Positions 17,725 through 25,711 of a stretch of 48,951 nt of DNA are shown one piece after another. Each line of letters starts with the position of its first letter. Positions within the stretch are counted from its first letter, which is position 1. The stretch comes from an uncultured Collinsella sp. GTDB lineage: Bacteria > Actinomycetota > Coriobacteriia > Coriobacteriales > Coriobacteriaceae. A program made the translations under genes and the position numbers. The notes beneath the pieces are model-generated. The model did not search any database. It was not told the origin of the DNA and worked only from the letters and a program-made list of their open reading frames with translations. The DNA is taken from NCBI GenBank assembly GCA_900540935.1, contig UQHW01000014.1, positions 1 to 48,951 of the forward strand, in the 5' to 3' direction.

Positions 17725-20151
17725 TTAGGCGTGCCAGATCTCGTCGCGGTACTCGCGAATGGTGCGGTCGCTCGAGAACCAGCCGCTCGAAGCGGTGTTG
17801 AGCAGGGCCTTGCGGTTCCAGGTCTCCTGGTCGCCGTAGCTGCCGGTGAGCTTCTCCCAAGCATCCACGTAGCTGCGGAAATCGGCCATGACCAGGTCGG
17901 GGTCGTTGTTGTTCATGAGCTCGTTGTAGATGCTCTCGAAGTTGCCCGAAAGTCCGGCGAAGGTGTTGTCCTTGAGCTCGTCCATCACGCGACCCAGGCG
18001 CTCGCGGTCGCCGTTGAGCGTATCCCACGCAAAGTAGCTGTTGGATGCCCAGAGCTGCTCGACCTCGGGAGCGGTCAGGCCAAAGATGGCCTCGTTCTCG
18101 CGGCCGGCCAGGTCGGCGATCTCGATGTTGGCGCCGTCGAGGGTGCCCAGCGTAATGGCGCCGTTCATCATGAGCTTCATGTTGGACGTGCCCGAGGCCT
18201 CTTTGCCGGCCGTGGAGATCTGCTCCGAGATCTCGGCGGCGGGGTAGATGAGCTGGGCGTTGCTCACGCGGAAGTTAGGGATAAAGCAGACCTTCATGAC
18301 CTCGTTGACGCGCGGGTCGTTGTTGATAACGTCGGCCACGGAGTTAATGAGGCGGATGGTCTCCTTGGCAAAGGTGTAGCTCGAGGCCGCCTTGCCGCTA
18401 AAGATGAAGGTCGTCGGCGTCACGTGGAAGTTGGGATCGGCGATGCGACGGTTGTAGATGTCCATCACCTTCATGATGTTCATGAGCTGGCGCTTGTAGG
18501 CATGGAAGCGCTTTACCTGGACATCGAAGACGGTGTTGGGGTCGATGACCAGACCGGTCTCGGCCTTGACGTAGGCAGCCAGACGCTCCTTGTTGGCGCG
18601 CTTGGAGGCGCCCACGGCCTTCAGGAACTCGGTGTCGTTCTGGAACTCCTTGAGCTTTTCCAGCTCAAAGGCGTCCTTCAGCCAGCCATCGCCAATGGCC
18701 TCGGTCACGAGCTTGGCATAGGTGGGGTTGGCCTCGGCAAAGAAGCGACGGTGCGAGATGCCGTTGGTCTTGTTATTGAACTTCTCGGGCGTTAAGGCAT
18801 AGAAGTCCTTGAGCACGATGTTCTTGATGATGTCGGAGTGAATCTTGGCAACGCCGTTGACGCTGTGGCTGCAGATCACGGACAGGTTGGCCATGCGAAT
18901 CTCGCCGTCCCACAGAATGGCGGTCTGGCGCAGACGCTCCTGCCAGCCCTCCTGCGTGGTGTCGAACGACTCGTGCCAACGACGGCTGATCTCATCGATG
19001 ATCTGGTACACGCGGGGGAGGAGCTTGGAGAACGTGCCAATGGGCCACTTCTCCAGAGCCTCGGGCAGGATGGTGTGGTTGGTGTAGCTCACGACCTGCG
19101 TCACGATGTTCCAGGCGTCGTCCCACTCGAGCTTCTTCTCGTCGATGAGGATACGCATGAGCTCGGGGCCGCACATGGCGGGGTGCGTGTCGTTGGTGTG
19201 GATGGCCACAAACTGCGGCAGCAGCTCCCAGTTCTCGCCGTGCTCCTTCTCAAAGGTGTCGAGCAGGCTGTAGATGCCGGCCGAAACAAACAGGTACTCC
19301 TGCTTCAGGCGCAGCAGACGGCCGTGCTCGCCGGCGTCGTTGGGGTAGAGGATGGCGCTGATGGCCTCGGCCTCGGCGCGCTCGGCGTCGGCCAGGGCAT
19401 AGTCGCCGCGGTTGAAGGCCTCAAGGTCGAAGTGCTCCTCGACCGGCTCGGCAGCCCAGACGCGCAGCTTGTTGACGGTCTCGCCGGCATAGCCCACGAC
19501 AGGGATGTCGTAGGGAACAGCCAGGATATCCTGCGTGTCCACCGTGCGGTAGAACGTGCGGCCCTCCTCCTCAAAGCCCTCAACACGACCACCAAACTTG
19601 ATGGTCACGGCCTTGTCCTGACGACGCACCTCCCAGGGATAGCCGTGCGTGAGCCACTCGTCGGTAGCCTCGACCTGGCTGCCGTTGACGATCTCCTGCT
19701 TAAACAGGCCGTAGCGGTAGCGCATGCCGTTGCCGTAGCCGGCGATGCCCTCGGCGGCCATGGAATCCAGGAAGCATGCGGCCAGACGGCCCAGGCCACC
19801 GTTGCCCAGAGCCGGATCGGGCTCCTGGTTCTCGATGACGGACAGATCGAAGCCCATGTCGTTGAGCGCCTCGGCGACCATGTCGCGCACGCCAAAGTTG
19901 AGCAGGTAGTTGTCGAGCAGGCGGCCGATCAAAAACTCGATCGAGAAGTAGTACACGCGCTTCTTGCCCTCGGCGGTGGCGCGGGCGTCGCTCTTGGTGG
20001 CAACGGTGCGTGCCTTCTCGGCCACGAGCTTGGCCAGGGCGTTAAAGCGGTCCAGATCGCTGGCAGCCTCGACGCTCTTGCCGCTGATGCTCATGACGGC
20101 ATCGCGATAGAGCTCGGTAAACTCCTGCTTGTTGTCGAAGATCTTATTCAT
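17725..20151 (-). CDS. glgP: Glycogen/maltodextrin phosphorylase (GT35)
   Basis: GlgP releases glucose-1-phosphate from the non-reducing ends of glycogen using phosphate and pyridoxal phosphate. The 808-residue product has the family landmarks: GNGGLGRLAACFLDSMA near residue 115, HTNDTHPA in the middle and the PLP-binding segment EASGTSNMKLMMNGA near the C-terminus, which contains the Schiff-base lysine. The length is typical. AAAGGAACGT precedes the ATG. It lies between glgB and glgC on the same strand, with 94 bases to glgB and 107 to glgC, so it may be part of one long transcript or have its own promoter. Its product, glucose-1-phosphate, is also the GlgC substrate. Confidence 0.96.
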   Translation of the reverse strand: MNKIFDNKQEFTELYRDAVMSISGKSVEAASDLDRFNALAKLVAEKARTVATKSDARATAEGKKRVYYFSIEFLIGRLLDNYLLNFGVRDMVAEALNDMGFDLSVIENQEPDPALGNGGLGRLAACFLDSMAAEGIAGYGNGMRYRYGLFKQEIVNGSQVEATDEWLTHGYPWEVRRQDKAVTIKFGGRVEGFEEEGRTFYRTVDTQDILAVPYDIPVVGYAGETVNKLRVWAAEPVEEHFDLEAFNRGDYALADAERAEAEAISAILYPNDAGEHGRLLRLKQEYLFVSAGIYSLLDTFEKEHGENWELLPQFVAIHTNDTHPAMCGPELMRILIDEKKLEWDDAWNIVTQVVSYTNHTILPEALEKWPIGTFSKLLPRVYQIIDEISRRWHESFDTTQEGWQERLRQTAILWDGEIRMANLSVICSHSVNGVAKIHSDIIKNIVLKDFYALTPEKFNNKTNGISHRRFFAEANPTYAKLVTEAIGDGWLKDAFELEKLKEFQNDTEFLKAVGASKRANKERLAAYVKAETGLVIDPNTVFDVQVKRFHAYKRQLMNIMKVMDIYNRRIADPNFHVTPTTFIFSGKAASSYTFAKETIRLINSVADVINNDPRVNEVMKVCFIPNFRVSNAQLIYPAAEISEQISTAGKEASGTSNMKLMMNGAITLGTLDGANIEIADLAGRENEAIFGLTAPEVEQLWASNSYFAWDTLNGDRERLGRVMDELKDNTFAGLSGNFESIYNELMNNNDPDLVMADFRSYVDAWEKLTGSYGDQETWNRKALLNTASSGWFSSDRTIREYRDEIWHA

Positions 20152-20225
20152 ACGTTCCTTTCCCCCGGGGATGTTTCTCCCGGAACGGTTATGACTTGTA
20201 TCCTACGCCCCCGCGGGGCGGGTAA

Positions 20226-20237
20226 TTACAGCTGTAA
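20226..20237. promoter_or_regulatory. Palindrome TTACAGCTGTAA between glgB and glgP
   Basis: A perfect 12-base palindrome just after the glgB stop and about 75 bases upstream of the glgP start. It could be an operator for glgP. The only evidence is symmetry and position. Confidence 0.25.
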
Positions 20238-20245
20238 CGCTTTTG

Positions 20246-22507
20246 TTACGCATCCTTGGCAGATGGCTTAACAGCAGCTGCCTTGGCCTTGGGAGCAGCC
20301 TTTTTAGTGGATGCCTTTTTGGCCGTGCTGGACTTGGCCGAAGCCTTGGCAGCAGACTTGGCAGCCTTCGTCTTAGCCGGAGCCTTCTTAGCAGCCGCGG
20401 TCTTGGGCTTTACCGAGGACGTCCGCTTGCGCGTCGCCTTCTTGGGCTCTTTAACCACGGGCGGCTTATAGCTGCTGGGACCGCGGCGCTTAAGCACCAC
20501 GCCTGCCAGGCCGGGCACCTTAATTTCGATGGAGTCCATCTGCCCGTTCCAGGGATAGGGCTCGCTCGAGCAGGTGTAGGGCTCCTCGCCGGCGTAGCCG
20601 CTGCCGCCAAACTCGGGACGGTCGGAATCGAAGATGACCTCCCAATCGCCCTCGCGCGGCACGCCCACGCGGAAGCTCTCATAGCTCGCCGGGTCAAAGT
20701 TGAGCAGGATCACCAGGTCGTCATCGACGTCCTCGCCCTGACGGACAAAGCTCACGATGGACTGCTTGGAGTTGTCCGCGTCGATCCAGGTAAAGCCATC
20801 GTCGGTGTAGCCGCGCTCGTACAGGGCGGGCTCGGCGGTATACAGGTGGTTAAGCGCCTTGATAAACGCCTGATGATGACGGTGGGTCTCGTACTCCTCG
20901 GTCAAGAACCACTGAATGGACTCGTAGTAGCGCCATTCAATAAACTGGCCGATCTCGTTGCCCATAAAGTTGAGCTTGGCACCGGGGTGCGTCATCTGGT
21001 AGAAGGCCAGCGTGCGCAGGCCGGCAAACTGGCGCCACCAGTCGCCCGGCATGCGGCCGATGAGCGAGCACTTGCCATGCACGACTTCGTCGTGGCTCAG
21101 CGGGCAGATGAAGTTCTCGGTAAAGGCGTACATGATGGAGAACGTGAGCAGGCCGTGGTTGCCGGGGCGCCACGGAAAATCGGTCTGCATGTAGTGCAGG
21201 GTGTCGTTCATCCAGCCCATGTCCCACTTGTAGTGGAAGCCCAGGCCGCCGTCCTGCGGCGGATAGGTCACGAGCGGCCATGCGGTGGATTCCTCGGCCA
21301 TCATCATCACGTCGGGGTAGTGCGCCTCTACGGCACAGTTGACCTGACGGATAAACGCGCTGGCGTCCAGGTCCTCCTCGGTACCGTACTTGTTGAACTT
21401 CTTTTGGCTGGGATCGTCAATGCCAAAGTTGAGGTACAGCATACTGGACACGCCGTCCATGCGAATGCCGTCCACGTGGAAGTTCTCAAGCCAGTACAGC
21501 ACGTTGGAGACCAGGAAGGAGCGGACCTCGCCGCGGGCGAAGTCAAACTTGTGCGTGCCCCAGTTGGGGTGAATCTCGTGCTCAAACAGCATGTGGCCGT
21601 TAAAGGTGGCAAGGCCGTGGGAGTCGGCGCAAAAACCGCCGGGTACCCAGTCCATGATCACGCCGATGCCTGCCTCGTGGCATGCATCGATAAAGTGCAT
21701 GAGCTGCTGCGGGTTGCCGTAGCGCGACGTTGCGGCGTAATAGCCGGACGTCTGGTAGCCCCAGGAGCCATCGAAGGGATGCTCCATAAGCGGCATGACC
21801 TCGATATGCGTATAGCCCATGTCGCGCACGTAGTCCACGAGCTCCACCGACAGGTCGTCGTAGGTATAGAACTCGCCGCGCTGCGCGGGGAAGGGATCCA
21901 TGGGTCCGGGGTAGTTGCCGTACTCGTCGGGCTCGCCCTGCGGCGCGTCGCCGTGGCGCTTCCACGAGCCAATATGCACCTCGTAGATGTTAAGGGGCTG
22001 CGACATGTGGTTATGGCTGGCGCGGCGCTTGAGCCATGCGGCGTCGTTCCAATTGTAGCCATCGAGGGTCCACAGCACGCTCGCGGTACCCGGAGGGCAC
22101 TCGGCCTTAAAGGCGTACGGATCGGCCTTGTAGAACTTTTCGCCCTCGTTGGTCTCGATGAGATACTTATAGAGCTGGCCCTGCTCGGCGCCAGGAATAA
22201 AACCTTCCCAAATAGCACTCGTATGCATGGGCGCCAGTGGGTTGGCTTCCTCGTCCCAGTCGTTAAATTCACCAATGACATGGACGCTCTTTACGTCGGG
22301 AGCCCAAACGCAAAAACGCCAGCCGCGCGTACGGTTCTGCGTGTCGGGGTGCGCGCCCATCTTTTCCCAGCTGCGCTCCCACGTACCGATGCCAAACAGA
22401 TAGACATCGTCCTTGGTGAGCTCCGGCGCGTGCGGGGCGGCTTTACGGATAGCAGGCTTTTTGGTTGCTGGCTTTAGCTTTGTATCGCTCACGTTTGATC
22501 CCATCAT
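20246..22507 (-). CDS. glgB: 1,4-alpha-glucan branching enzyme (GH13) with basic tail
   Basis: GlgB makes alpha-1,6 branches in glycogen. About 753 residues: a CBM48-type N-terminal domain (CVWAPDVKSVHVIGEFNDWD), a GH13 barrel with the nucleophile Asp in DGIRMDGVSSMLY (about residue 351), the acid/base Glu in MMMAEESTAWPLV (about 405) and the third Asp in PLSHDEVVHGK (about 473), and a C-terminal beta domain. The last 77 or so residues form a Lys/Ala-rich tail with many AKK, AKS and KKA units, like the GlgA tail. A short basic stretch also sits near the N-terminus (LKPATKKPAIRKAAP). The start is uncertain: tandem ATGs at 22507 and 22504 are likely, a GTG at 22492 is possible, and the frame extends to a TTG at 22552. 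Confidence 0.94.
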   Translation of the reverse strand: MMGSNVSDTKLKPATKKPAIRKAAPHAPELTKDDVYLFGIGTWERSWEKMGAHPDTQNRTRGWRFCVWAPDVKSVHVIGEFNDWDEEANPLAPMHTSAIWEGFIPGAEQGQLYKYLIETNEGEKFYKADPYAFKAECPPGTASVLWTLDGYNWNDAAWLKRRASHNHMSQPLNIYEVHIGSWKRHGDAPQGEPDEYGNYPGPMDPFPAQRGEFYTYDDLSVELVDYVRDMGYTHIEVMPLMEHPFDGSWGYQTSGYYAATSRYGNPQQLMHFIDACHEAGIGVIMDWVPGGFCADSHGLATFNGHMLFEHEIHPNWGTHKFDFARGEVRSFLVSNVLYWLENFHVDGIRMDGVSSMLYLNFGIDDPSQKKFNKYGTEEDLDASAFIRQVNCAVEAHYPDVMMMAEESTAWPLVTYPPQDGGLGFHYKWDMGWMNDTLHYMQTDFPWRPGNHGLLTFSIMYAFTENFICPLSHDEVVHGKCSLIGRMPGDWWRQFAGLRTLAFYQMTHPGAKLNFMGNEIGQFIEWRYYESIQWFLTEEYETHRHHQAFIKALNHLYTAEPALYERGYTDDGFTWIDADNSKQSIVSFVRQGEDVDDDLVILLNFDPASYESFRVGVPREGDWEVIFDSDRPEFGGSGYAGEEPYTCSSEPYPWNGQMDSIEIKVPGLAGVVLKRRGPSSYKPPVVKEPKKATRKRTSSVKPKTAAAKKAPAKTKAAKSAAKASAKSSTAKKASTKKAAPKAKAAAVKPSAKDA

Positions 22508-22592
22508 GACGCGGCAGCGTGTTGCCTTGGTGACTAGATGCGAAAGGTCCAAGGCTGCACGAATCGAAGGGACGGCGATAGTTCTATGATTC

Positions 22593-22618
22593 GTTCCACC
22601 TCGCGTGCTCGGTGGAAC
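22593..22618. promoter_or_regulatory. Inverted repeat in the glgB leader
   Basis: GTTCCACC (22593-22600) and GGTGGAAC (22611-22618) form a perfect 8-bp inverted repeat with a 10-base loop, about 90 bases upstream of the likely glgB start. It could be an operator or an RNA hairpin. Confidence 0.35.
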
Positions 22619-22704
22619 TTTCGGCAGAAACTACGATAACACCTGTGCGTTAGTTTTATGGACGAAAGCGGATTTGCGGGGGCGTTTAATCGGTAAGCGA
22701 CATG

Positions 22705-22710
22705 TTTATA
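22705..22710 (-). promoter_or_regulatory. Candidate glgB -10 element
   Basis: On the minus strand TGGTATAAA forms an extended -10 (TATAAA at 22705-22710) about 200 bases upstream of glgB. No clear -35 is seen at 17 bases. The GGTAAAAC inverted repeat lies just upstream. Confidence 0.4.
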
Positions 22711-22728
22711 CCACTGGCAGAATTGACG

Positions 22729-22754
22729 TGGTAAAACTCTTGACAGTTTTACCA
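22729..22754. promoter_or_regulatory. Operator-like inverted repeat, glgB/HAD divergent region
   Basis: TGGTAAAACT (22729-22738) and AGTTTTACCA (22745-22754) are perfect inverted repeats around CTTGAC. A TTGACA -35-like hexamer (22740-22745, plus strand) overlaps the spacer, so a bound regulator would cover the promoter of the HAD gene and sit beside that of glgB. Confidence 0.55.
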
Positions 22755-22783
22755 ATTTGGGTTTCAAAATTGTTTGGCTGACG

Positions 22784-22800
22784 TTTGGTAAAACGTTTTT
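22784..22800 (+). promoter_or_regulatory. Second operator-like site TTTGGTAAAACG
   Basis: TTTGGTAAAACG (22784-22795) followed by TTTTT forms a CG-centred imperfect palindrome of LacI-family shape, 39 bases before the HAD gene start. The same 12-mer is found at 12905-12916 on the minus strand upstream of the GH13-GH77 gene. Confidence 0.5.
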
Positions 22801-22838
22801 AGCAGGATGTTTACCATTTGATATCGAAAGGTTCGTTT

Positions 22839-23528
22839 ATGTCCCATACCGCCGCTCCCAAGGTTGCTTTTATTTTCGATTGCGACGGCACGCTGGTTAA
22901 TAGCACCCCCGTTTGGGCCTATGCACAGCCCGAGTTATTGCACCGCCACGGTGTCGACGTGACCGTGGATGACTTTGCCCAATTTGAGCACCTGTCGCTG
23001 GAGGACGAGTGCCAGGCCTACCACGACACGTGGGGCATTGGCGCGAATGGCGAGGAGCTGTATCGCGAGCTGGGCGAGATTTTGATTGATGGGTACTCCA
23101 AGGTGCCGCCGCGCGAGGGTCTCCTGGCATTTTTGGAGCAGGCGAAGGCGGCGGGCATTGCCATGTGCGTGGCTACGTCCACGCCGGCCGAGCTGGTGCA
23201 GTCCGCGCTCGCTGGTGCCGGGCTCGACGCTTACATGGAATTTGTTACCACGACGGGCGAGGCAGGACGCTCCAAACAGTTCCCCGACGTATACGAGCTG
23301 GCGCTGCGCCGCCTGGAAGAGCGCCATGGGCACAAGTTTGAGCGCGCATGGGTGTTTGAGGACGCCGTTTTTGGCCTTAAGAGCTCTGGGGTCGCCGGCT
23401 TTAAGCGCGTGGGCATCTATGACCCGCACGGCCGCATGAAGCGCGACGAGGTGCGTTCCAACTGCGATATCTTTATCGACAGCTATGAAGAGCTGGACCT
23501 TGACCGTGTGCTTTCGTTTGAGGGATAG
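22839..23528 (+). CDS. HAD-superfamily phosphatase, beta-phosphoglucomutase-like
   Basis: A 229-residue haloacid dehalogenase-type hydrolase. Motif I is DCDGTLVNS with the nucleophile Asp, motif II is the Thr/Ser in VATSTPAE, and motif IV is FEDAVFGLKSS with the two metal-binding acids. A helical cap lies after motif I, as in subfamily IA. The nearest named relatives are beta-phosphoglucomutase-like or sugar-phosphate phosphatases; the substrate cannot be fixed from sequence. The ATG at 22839 is chosen over an upstream in-frame start because GAAAGG precedes it. It is divergent from glgB and shares the GGTAAAAC operator region, which hints at a sugar-phosphate role, and it is followed 9 bases later by the next gene. 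Confidence 0.8.
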   Translation: MSHTAAPKVAFIFDCDGTLVNSTPVWAYAQPELLHRHGVDVTVDDFAQFEHLSLEDECQAYHDTWGIGANGEELYRELGEILIDGYSKVPPREGLLAFLEQAKAAGIAMCVATSTPAELVQSALAGAGLDAYMEFVTTTGEAGRSKQFPDVYELALRRLEERHGHKFERAWVFEDAVFGLKSSGVAGFKRVGIYDPHGRMKRDEVRSNCDIFIDSYEELDLDRVLSFEG

Positions 23529-23537
23529 GCGAGGGCT

Positions 23538-24179
23538 GTGGCTTGCAAAGTATTAGTGGTCTGCGGCTCGCCCGTGGTGGCAAGCGCGGATCTGTTGCGT
23601 AGGCTAGCAGGGGAGTGCGACCACGTTGTCGCCGTGGACCGCGGACTCGACGCGCTGCTGGGCGCGGGATTGGGCTGCGACGTATATGTAGGGGACGCCG
23701 ATACGGTAAGCGAAGCCGGTCGCGCTCTTGTTGATGCCGCTGAGGACTTTGAAGTTGAGCGCCACGACCCGTACAAGGACTATACCGATCTGGCACTGGC
23801 GCTCGATTCCGTCCGTCGCCGCTGGCCAGGTGCCGAAGTAGTTGCGACCTGCGCCACTGGCGGCCGTCCGGACATGGCGCTTTCCGTACTGGGGCTGCTT
23901 GCAGGCTACGAGGATGCCCCTATCTGGATCGCCGAGGATAAGGTGGTCGCCCGCTTCCTTCGCGCAGGCGAATCGTGGACCATCGAAGGTGCCGAAGGCA
24001 AGACGTTCTCCATCATCGCCATAGCCCCTGGGACGGTGGCAAGCGAATACGGCCTAGAATGGGAGCTAGATCACAGCCCCCTGGGCTTGTTAGCCGACAC
24101 GGGCATCAGCAACGTCGTCAGGTCAACAGCCACGATCCAAGTCCACACCGGAACCGCCATCGCTTACCTATATCAATAG
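23538..24179 (+). CDS. Thiamine pyrophosphokinase-like protein
   Basis: A 213-residue protein that resembles thiamine pyrophosphokinase, which makes thiamine diphosphate from thiamine and ATP. The expected order is visible: VVAVDRGLDALL, VGDADTVS (usually GDFDS), YKDYTDLALAL (usually KDxTDLE) and ATGGRPDMALSVLG (usually GGRxDHxLxN). The His after Asp in the last motif is replaced by Met, so activity should be checked. The start is GTG with GAGGG upstream. It follows the HAD gene closely and is probably co-transcribed with it. The link to glycogen genes may be only positional. Confidence 0.75.
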   Translation: MACKVLVVCGSPVVASADLLRRLAGECDHVVAVDRGLDALLGAGLGCDVYVGDADTVSEAGRALVDAAEDFEVERHDPYKDYTDLALALDSVRRRWPGAEVVATCATGGRPDMALSVLGLLAGYEDAPIWIAEDKVVARFLRAGESWTIEGAEGKTFSIIAIAPGTVASEYGLEWELDHSPLGLLADTGISNVVRSTATIQVHTGTAIAYLYQ

Positions 24180-24207
24180 GCATTTAGAGTCTGACCCAAA
24201 AAAGTCC

Positions 24208-24236
24208 TTGCACGTCGCGCCAACTTCCCCTATAGT
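24208..24236 (+). promoter_or_regulatory. tRNA-Ala promoter
   Basis: TTGCAC (24208-24213) and TATAGT (24231-24236) are separated by an ideal 17 bases. The -10 ends 13 bases before the tRNA. Confidence 0.75.
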
Positions 24237-24249
24237 ATCTCCTCGTCAC

Positions 24250-24325
24250 GGGGGCGTAGCTCAGCTGGGAGAGCGCTTGACTGGCAGTCAAGAGGTCAGG
24301 GGTTCGATCCCCCTCGTCTCCACCA
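24250..24325 (+). tRNA. tRNA-Ala (GGC anticodon)
   Basis: The 76-base gene folds as a full cloverleaf with CCA encoded. The acceptor GGGGGCG pairs with CGTCTCC. The D arm is GCTC/GAGC, the anticodon stem CTTGA/TCAAG holds the loop CTGGCAG (anticodon GGC), and the T arm AGGGG/CCCCT holds TTCGATC. Position 3 pairs with 70 as G-U, the known alanine identity element, which confirms the anticodon reading. It has its own promoter and terminator and lies just before the polysaccharide locus. Confidence 0.96.
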
Positions 24326-24335
24326 TCGTGAATGC

Positions 24336-24366
24336 AAAGGCCTTCGGGATTTCGAAGGCCTTTTTT
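24336..24366 (+). terminator. Intrinsic terminator after tRNA-Ala
   Basis: AAAGGCCTTCG (24336-24346) pairs with CGAAGGCCTTT (24353-24363), and a six-T run begins at 24361. Confidence 0.9.
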
Positions 24367-24843
24367 CATGCCAAAACACCACGCGCTACAAACCCCACCT
24401 ACGCCAACAAAAAGTTGCACAATTTATTTCCCATCTCTGTACATACTTTGTTAGTCAAGCGCAATTACCAGTGCAGCTCGCTGCTCCATTTAGGCTTCAG
24501 GAACGTCTCCAATCACCGCCAATACCTCAATAACCTGCATCAATGTGAACAACATCCCAAAACAACCCCCTTAAGCACGTCAAATGAACGATATGTTGTC
24601 CAACGCAGCCTAAATCAGTTTCACTAACAGCTTGTGCTAAGATAACTAACGTTACATGGGTTCAACTGTGCTCACGGCTCAAGCAAGTCACAAAGCGCAG
24701 GGTCGATCAGCATCCGGCCGTAACGGCGGTGCCAGAAACACCACGAGCTCCAATAAAGAAGTCATGCGGCTCTTTTAATTTGCGTTGATTTATTTATGAG
24801 ATGCAAATTCTGGTAGTTCGTATGCCAAAACGTAGCAGTCCTG

Positions 24844-24903
24844 CAGCTGACTGCGTGCGGTCCAGTTTTGTACCCGCTTGACTGGCCCGCACGCAGTAAG
24901 CTG
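24844..24903 (+). promoter_or_regulatory. Leader hairpin 1 of the polysaccharide operon
   Basis: A 23-base arm (24844-24866) is complementary to 24881-24903 with two mismatches, around a 14-base loop. The core ACTGCGTGCGG/CCGCACGCAGT is perfect. No T-run follows, so it is not a simple terminator. It is a candidate RNA target for the antiterminator encoded downstream. Confidence 0.65.
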
Positions 24904-24999
24904 GGGACGCGGTCATTTTGCGATACACGTCCGCGTCTCGAGCAACTGCACTTATACATACCGTTCACGGTGGGGCAGAGCCACGTGCTTGTCCAACTG

Positions 25000-25072
25000 G
25001 GCTCAGGGTTTGAATATGGAGCGCCTTCGCGCACAAGCGCCCTGGCGAAGCCATACCCAAACCCCGTGAGCC
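25000..25072 (+). promoter_or_regulatory. Leader hairpin 2 of the polysaccharide operon
   Basis: GGCTCAGGGTTTGAATATGG (25000-25019) pairs imperfectly with 25051-25072 (CCATACCCAAACC...GAGCC). The loop holds a smaller GC-rich hairpin (GCGCC...). The structure ends 14 bases before the AAGGGGG ribosome binding site, so it could affect both transcription and translation of the antiterminator gene. Confidence 0.55.
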
Positions 25073-25100
25073 ACACGTAAGACAGAAGGGGGTGGTGCTC

Positions 25101-25646
25101 GTGTGGTATGTGATCCAGGTCATTAACGGTCGCGAAGACATAATGCGAGAGCGCATCGAGCACATGGTGCCGGCTTGTGCCATGCAAGAGCTTTTTTATC
25201 CCCATTTTCAAACCGAGATTAAAGTTCACGGCGAATGGGTCAATACGACCAAATCACTCTTTCCCGGTTATCTTATCTGCGACACGGCAGATCCCCGTAC
25301 CGTGCAACAGTATCTGCTGCGCATGGACGACTTTGCCCGAGTGCTTTCCCAGGACGGTCAGTTTGTGCCGCTGGCAAAAGAAGAGGTCCAGCTTATTGGC
25401 GGCTTTACGCACAGGGGAGACCGCGTAGTGCCCATGAGCGAGGCCTCAAAAGACGGTGACCAGGTCATAGTTACGGCAGGTCCGCTGCTGGGCCACGAGG
25501 GCCTTATCAAAACCATTAACAGACGCAAGAGCACGGCTTATTTGGAGCTCAACCTGTGCGGCCGACGCGTAACCACCCGCGTTGGCCTTGCGGTGCTTTC
25601 AAAAGAGCAGCGCGTTATGCGCAATCACAGAAGAGCGATCGCCTAG
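25101..25646 (+). CDS. NusG-paralogue antiterminator, LoaP/RfaH type
   Basis: A 181-residue protein with an N-terminal NGN domain (MWYVIQVINGREDIMRERI, and KSLFPGYLICD further on, which contains the FPGY core motif) and a C-terminal KOW domain (VTAGPLLGHEGLIKTINRRK). It is a specialised NusG paralogue, not the housekeeping NusG, which lies with secE/rplK. Such proteins bind RNA polymerase at a specific leader signal and let it read through long operons. LoaP in Firmicutes and Actinobacteria uses an RNA hairpin in polysaccharide or antibiotic operons. As first gene of a 19-kb glycan operon with a structured leader, it fits exactly. The GTG at 25101 is chosen because AAGGGGG lies about 8 bases upstream; GTGs at 25092 and 25095 are alternatives. 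Confidence 0.85.
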   Translation: MWYVIQVINGREDIMRERIEHMVPACAMQELFYPHFQTEIKVHGEWVNTTKSLFPGYLICDTADPRTVQQYLLRMDDFARVLSQDGQFVPLAKEEVQLIGGFTHRGDRVVPMSEASKDGDQVIVTAGPLLGHEGLIKTINRRKSTAYLELNLCGRRVTTRVGLAVLSKEQRVMRNHRRAIA

Positions 25647-25711
25647 CTGCAAGCTCGCAAGCGGAAGACCGAAGGCAAAAAGTATCGGGGAGGGGGCTCT
25701 TGGAGCATACG

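Larger units (their letters stand above)
24367..25100 (+). other. Gene-free leader region of the polysaccharide operon
   Basis: About 730 bases with no convincing gene, lower in GC than the glycogen block. An extended -10-like TGCTAAGAT ends at 24643, and a second weak pair is TTGCAC (24415-24420) with TGTACA (24438-24443). If the first is right, the transcript has a leader of about 450 bases with two long imperfect hairpins, listed separately, before the antiterminator gene. Long structured leaders are typical of operons controlled by specialised NusG paralogues. Confidence 0.5.

Noticed and set aside
24301..24325. tRNA-Ala 3' end as an island attachment site
   Set aside because: I found no second copy of the tRNA 3' end downstream and no integrase gene in the window.
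24723..24732. RfaH ops-like GGCGGT sequence in the leader
   Set aside because: Only six bases match GGCGGTAG, and LoaP-type proteins act through RNA hairpins, so a DNA ops element is not supported.
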